This document shows, one piece after another, positions 63,714-64,000 of a stretch of DNA of 64,000 nucleotides. The translations under genes were made by a program, and so were the position numbers. Source of the DNA: Kribbella capetownensis (lineage in GTDB: Bacteria; Actinomycetota; Actinomycetes; Propionibacteriales; Kribbellaceae); contig NZ_SJKD01000001.1 in assembly GCF_004331485.1 (NCBI RefSeq), forward strand, positions 558,001-622,000, read 5' to 3'. Numbering within the stretch: the stretch's first letter is position 1; each line of letters starts with the position of its first letter. The notes under the pieces are model-generated. The model saw nothing but the letters and a program-made list of their open reading frames with translations, did no database searches and was not told where the DNA came from.

Positions 63714-64000
63714 GCCGGTTCGCCGCCGAGGCGTTCGATCGCGGCACGGAGACGGCGGCGCCAGCCCGGCTGGCCGGCGTCCTGGTCAGCCGCGGCCAGG
63801 CTGACCAGGTGCTGCGCCATCTCGAACCCCTCCGTCGTCTGGGGCTCGGTGTCGGTCAGTGGTACGCCGCTCTGCGGTTCGTCATGGTCGAGCTCGATCG
63901 GACGGCTCGTCCAGCCGAACCCATCCGGCACCAGCAGCTCAGGCACCAGCGTCTCGTGGCTGAGTGACGTCAGCTCCTTGTCACCGTTGCCGATGCTGAA
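63710..64000 (-). CDS. Unknown protein, 5' end outside window
   Basis: Minus-strand frame open to the right edge (IGNGDKELTSLSHETLVPEL) and ending at TAG 63710-63712, which overlaps the DUF4240 TAG as CTAG. Visible 96 residues include LVSLAAADQDAGQPGWRRRL; no recognisable domain. Confidence 0.6.
   Translation of the reverse strand, partial: FSIGNGDKELTSLSHETLVPELLVPDGFGWTSRPIELDHDEPQSGVPLTDTEPQTTEGFEMAQHLVSLAAADQDAGQPGWRRRLRAAIERLGGEPA

Overview
The window is high-GC actinobacterial DNA. Strong G/C third-position bias, GTG starts, translationally coupled ATGA/GTGA overlaps, an F420-type luciferase-like enzyme, a SARP/AfsR-type regulator, GTP-dependent PEP carboxykinase and two complete carbohydrate-uptake/catabolism loci all suggest a soil actinomycete. 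A Kribbella-like member of the Propionibacteriales is my best guess; this is inference, since no rRNA is present.

Region by region. 1-1532: the end of a NarL-type sensor kinase and its coupled response regulator. 1543-5531: MBL-fold hydrolase, CE7-type esterase, small membrane and lipoproteins, LCP cell-wall ligase. 5806-5970: tRNA-Ser(GCT) followed by stacked hairpins. 6031-12665: LLM oxidoreductase, phosphoribosyltransferase, pckG, and a two-gene envelope unit plus an unknown protein. 12778-14820: tRNA-Arg(ACG) followed by a decayed integrated-element scar (tyrosine-recombinase remnant with an internal deletion, S33 peptidase, IS481-type transposase tail). 14823-26448: small accessory genes around smpB, including an HTH/nucleotidyltransferase toxin-antitoxin-like pair, a 9-bp VNTR and several broken genes (methyltransferase with an internal TGA, unknown protein with a frameshift). 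26514-35356: SARP regulator with an FAD-linked oxidase, an ECF41 sigma factor divergent from a carboxymuconolactone-decarboxylase-like gene, a HIRAN protein, and ilvA.

36065-48672 is an L-rhamnose regulon. A divergent LacI regulator (47593) faces a long minus-strand operon: ABC transporter rhaT-P-Q-S, mutarotase rhaM, isomerase rhaI, bifunctional aldolase/dehydrogenase, an extra fucose/arabinose-isomerase-like protein, kinase rhaB and a tiny LuxR-type HTH protein. Two TGAAA-NN-TTTCA-like operators lie in the divergent gap. Rhamnose would be imported, anomerised, isomerised to rhamnulose, phosphorylated, cleaved to dihydroxyacetone phosphate and lactaldehyde, and the lactaldehyde oxidised.

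51427-62987 is a second sugar locus under an IclR regulator. It has an aldose-epimerase-like protein and an enolase-superfamily sugar-acid dehydratase-like enzyme on one side, a CUT1 ABC transporter, a zinc alcohol dehydrogenase and a GH36 glycosidase on the other, then an SDR and a second, divergent GH36 relative. Together they suggest uptake and oxidative (non-phosphorylative) breakdown of an alpha-galactoside-like sugar. Between the two loci lie an LPG-synthase-like membrane protein and a TetR/hydrolase pair with two matching operators. The window ends with a DUF4240 protein and a truncated convergent gene.
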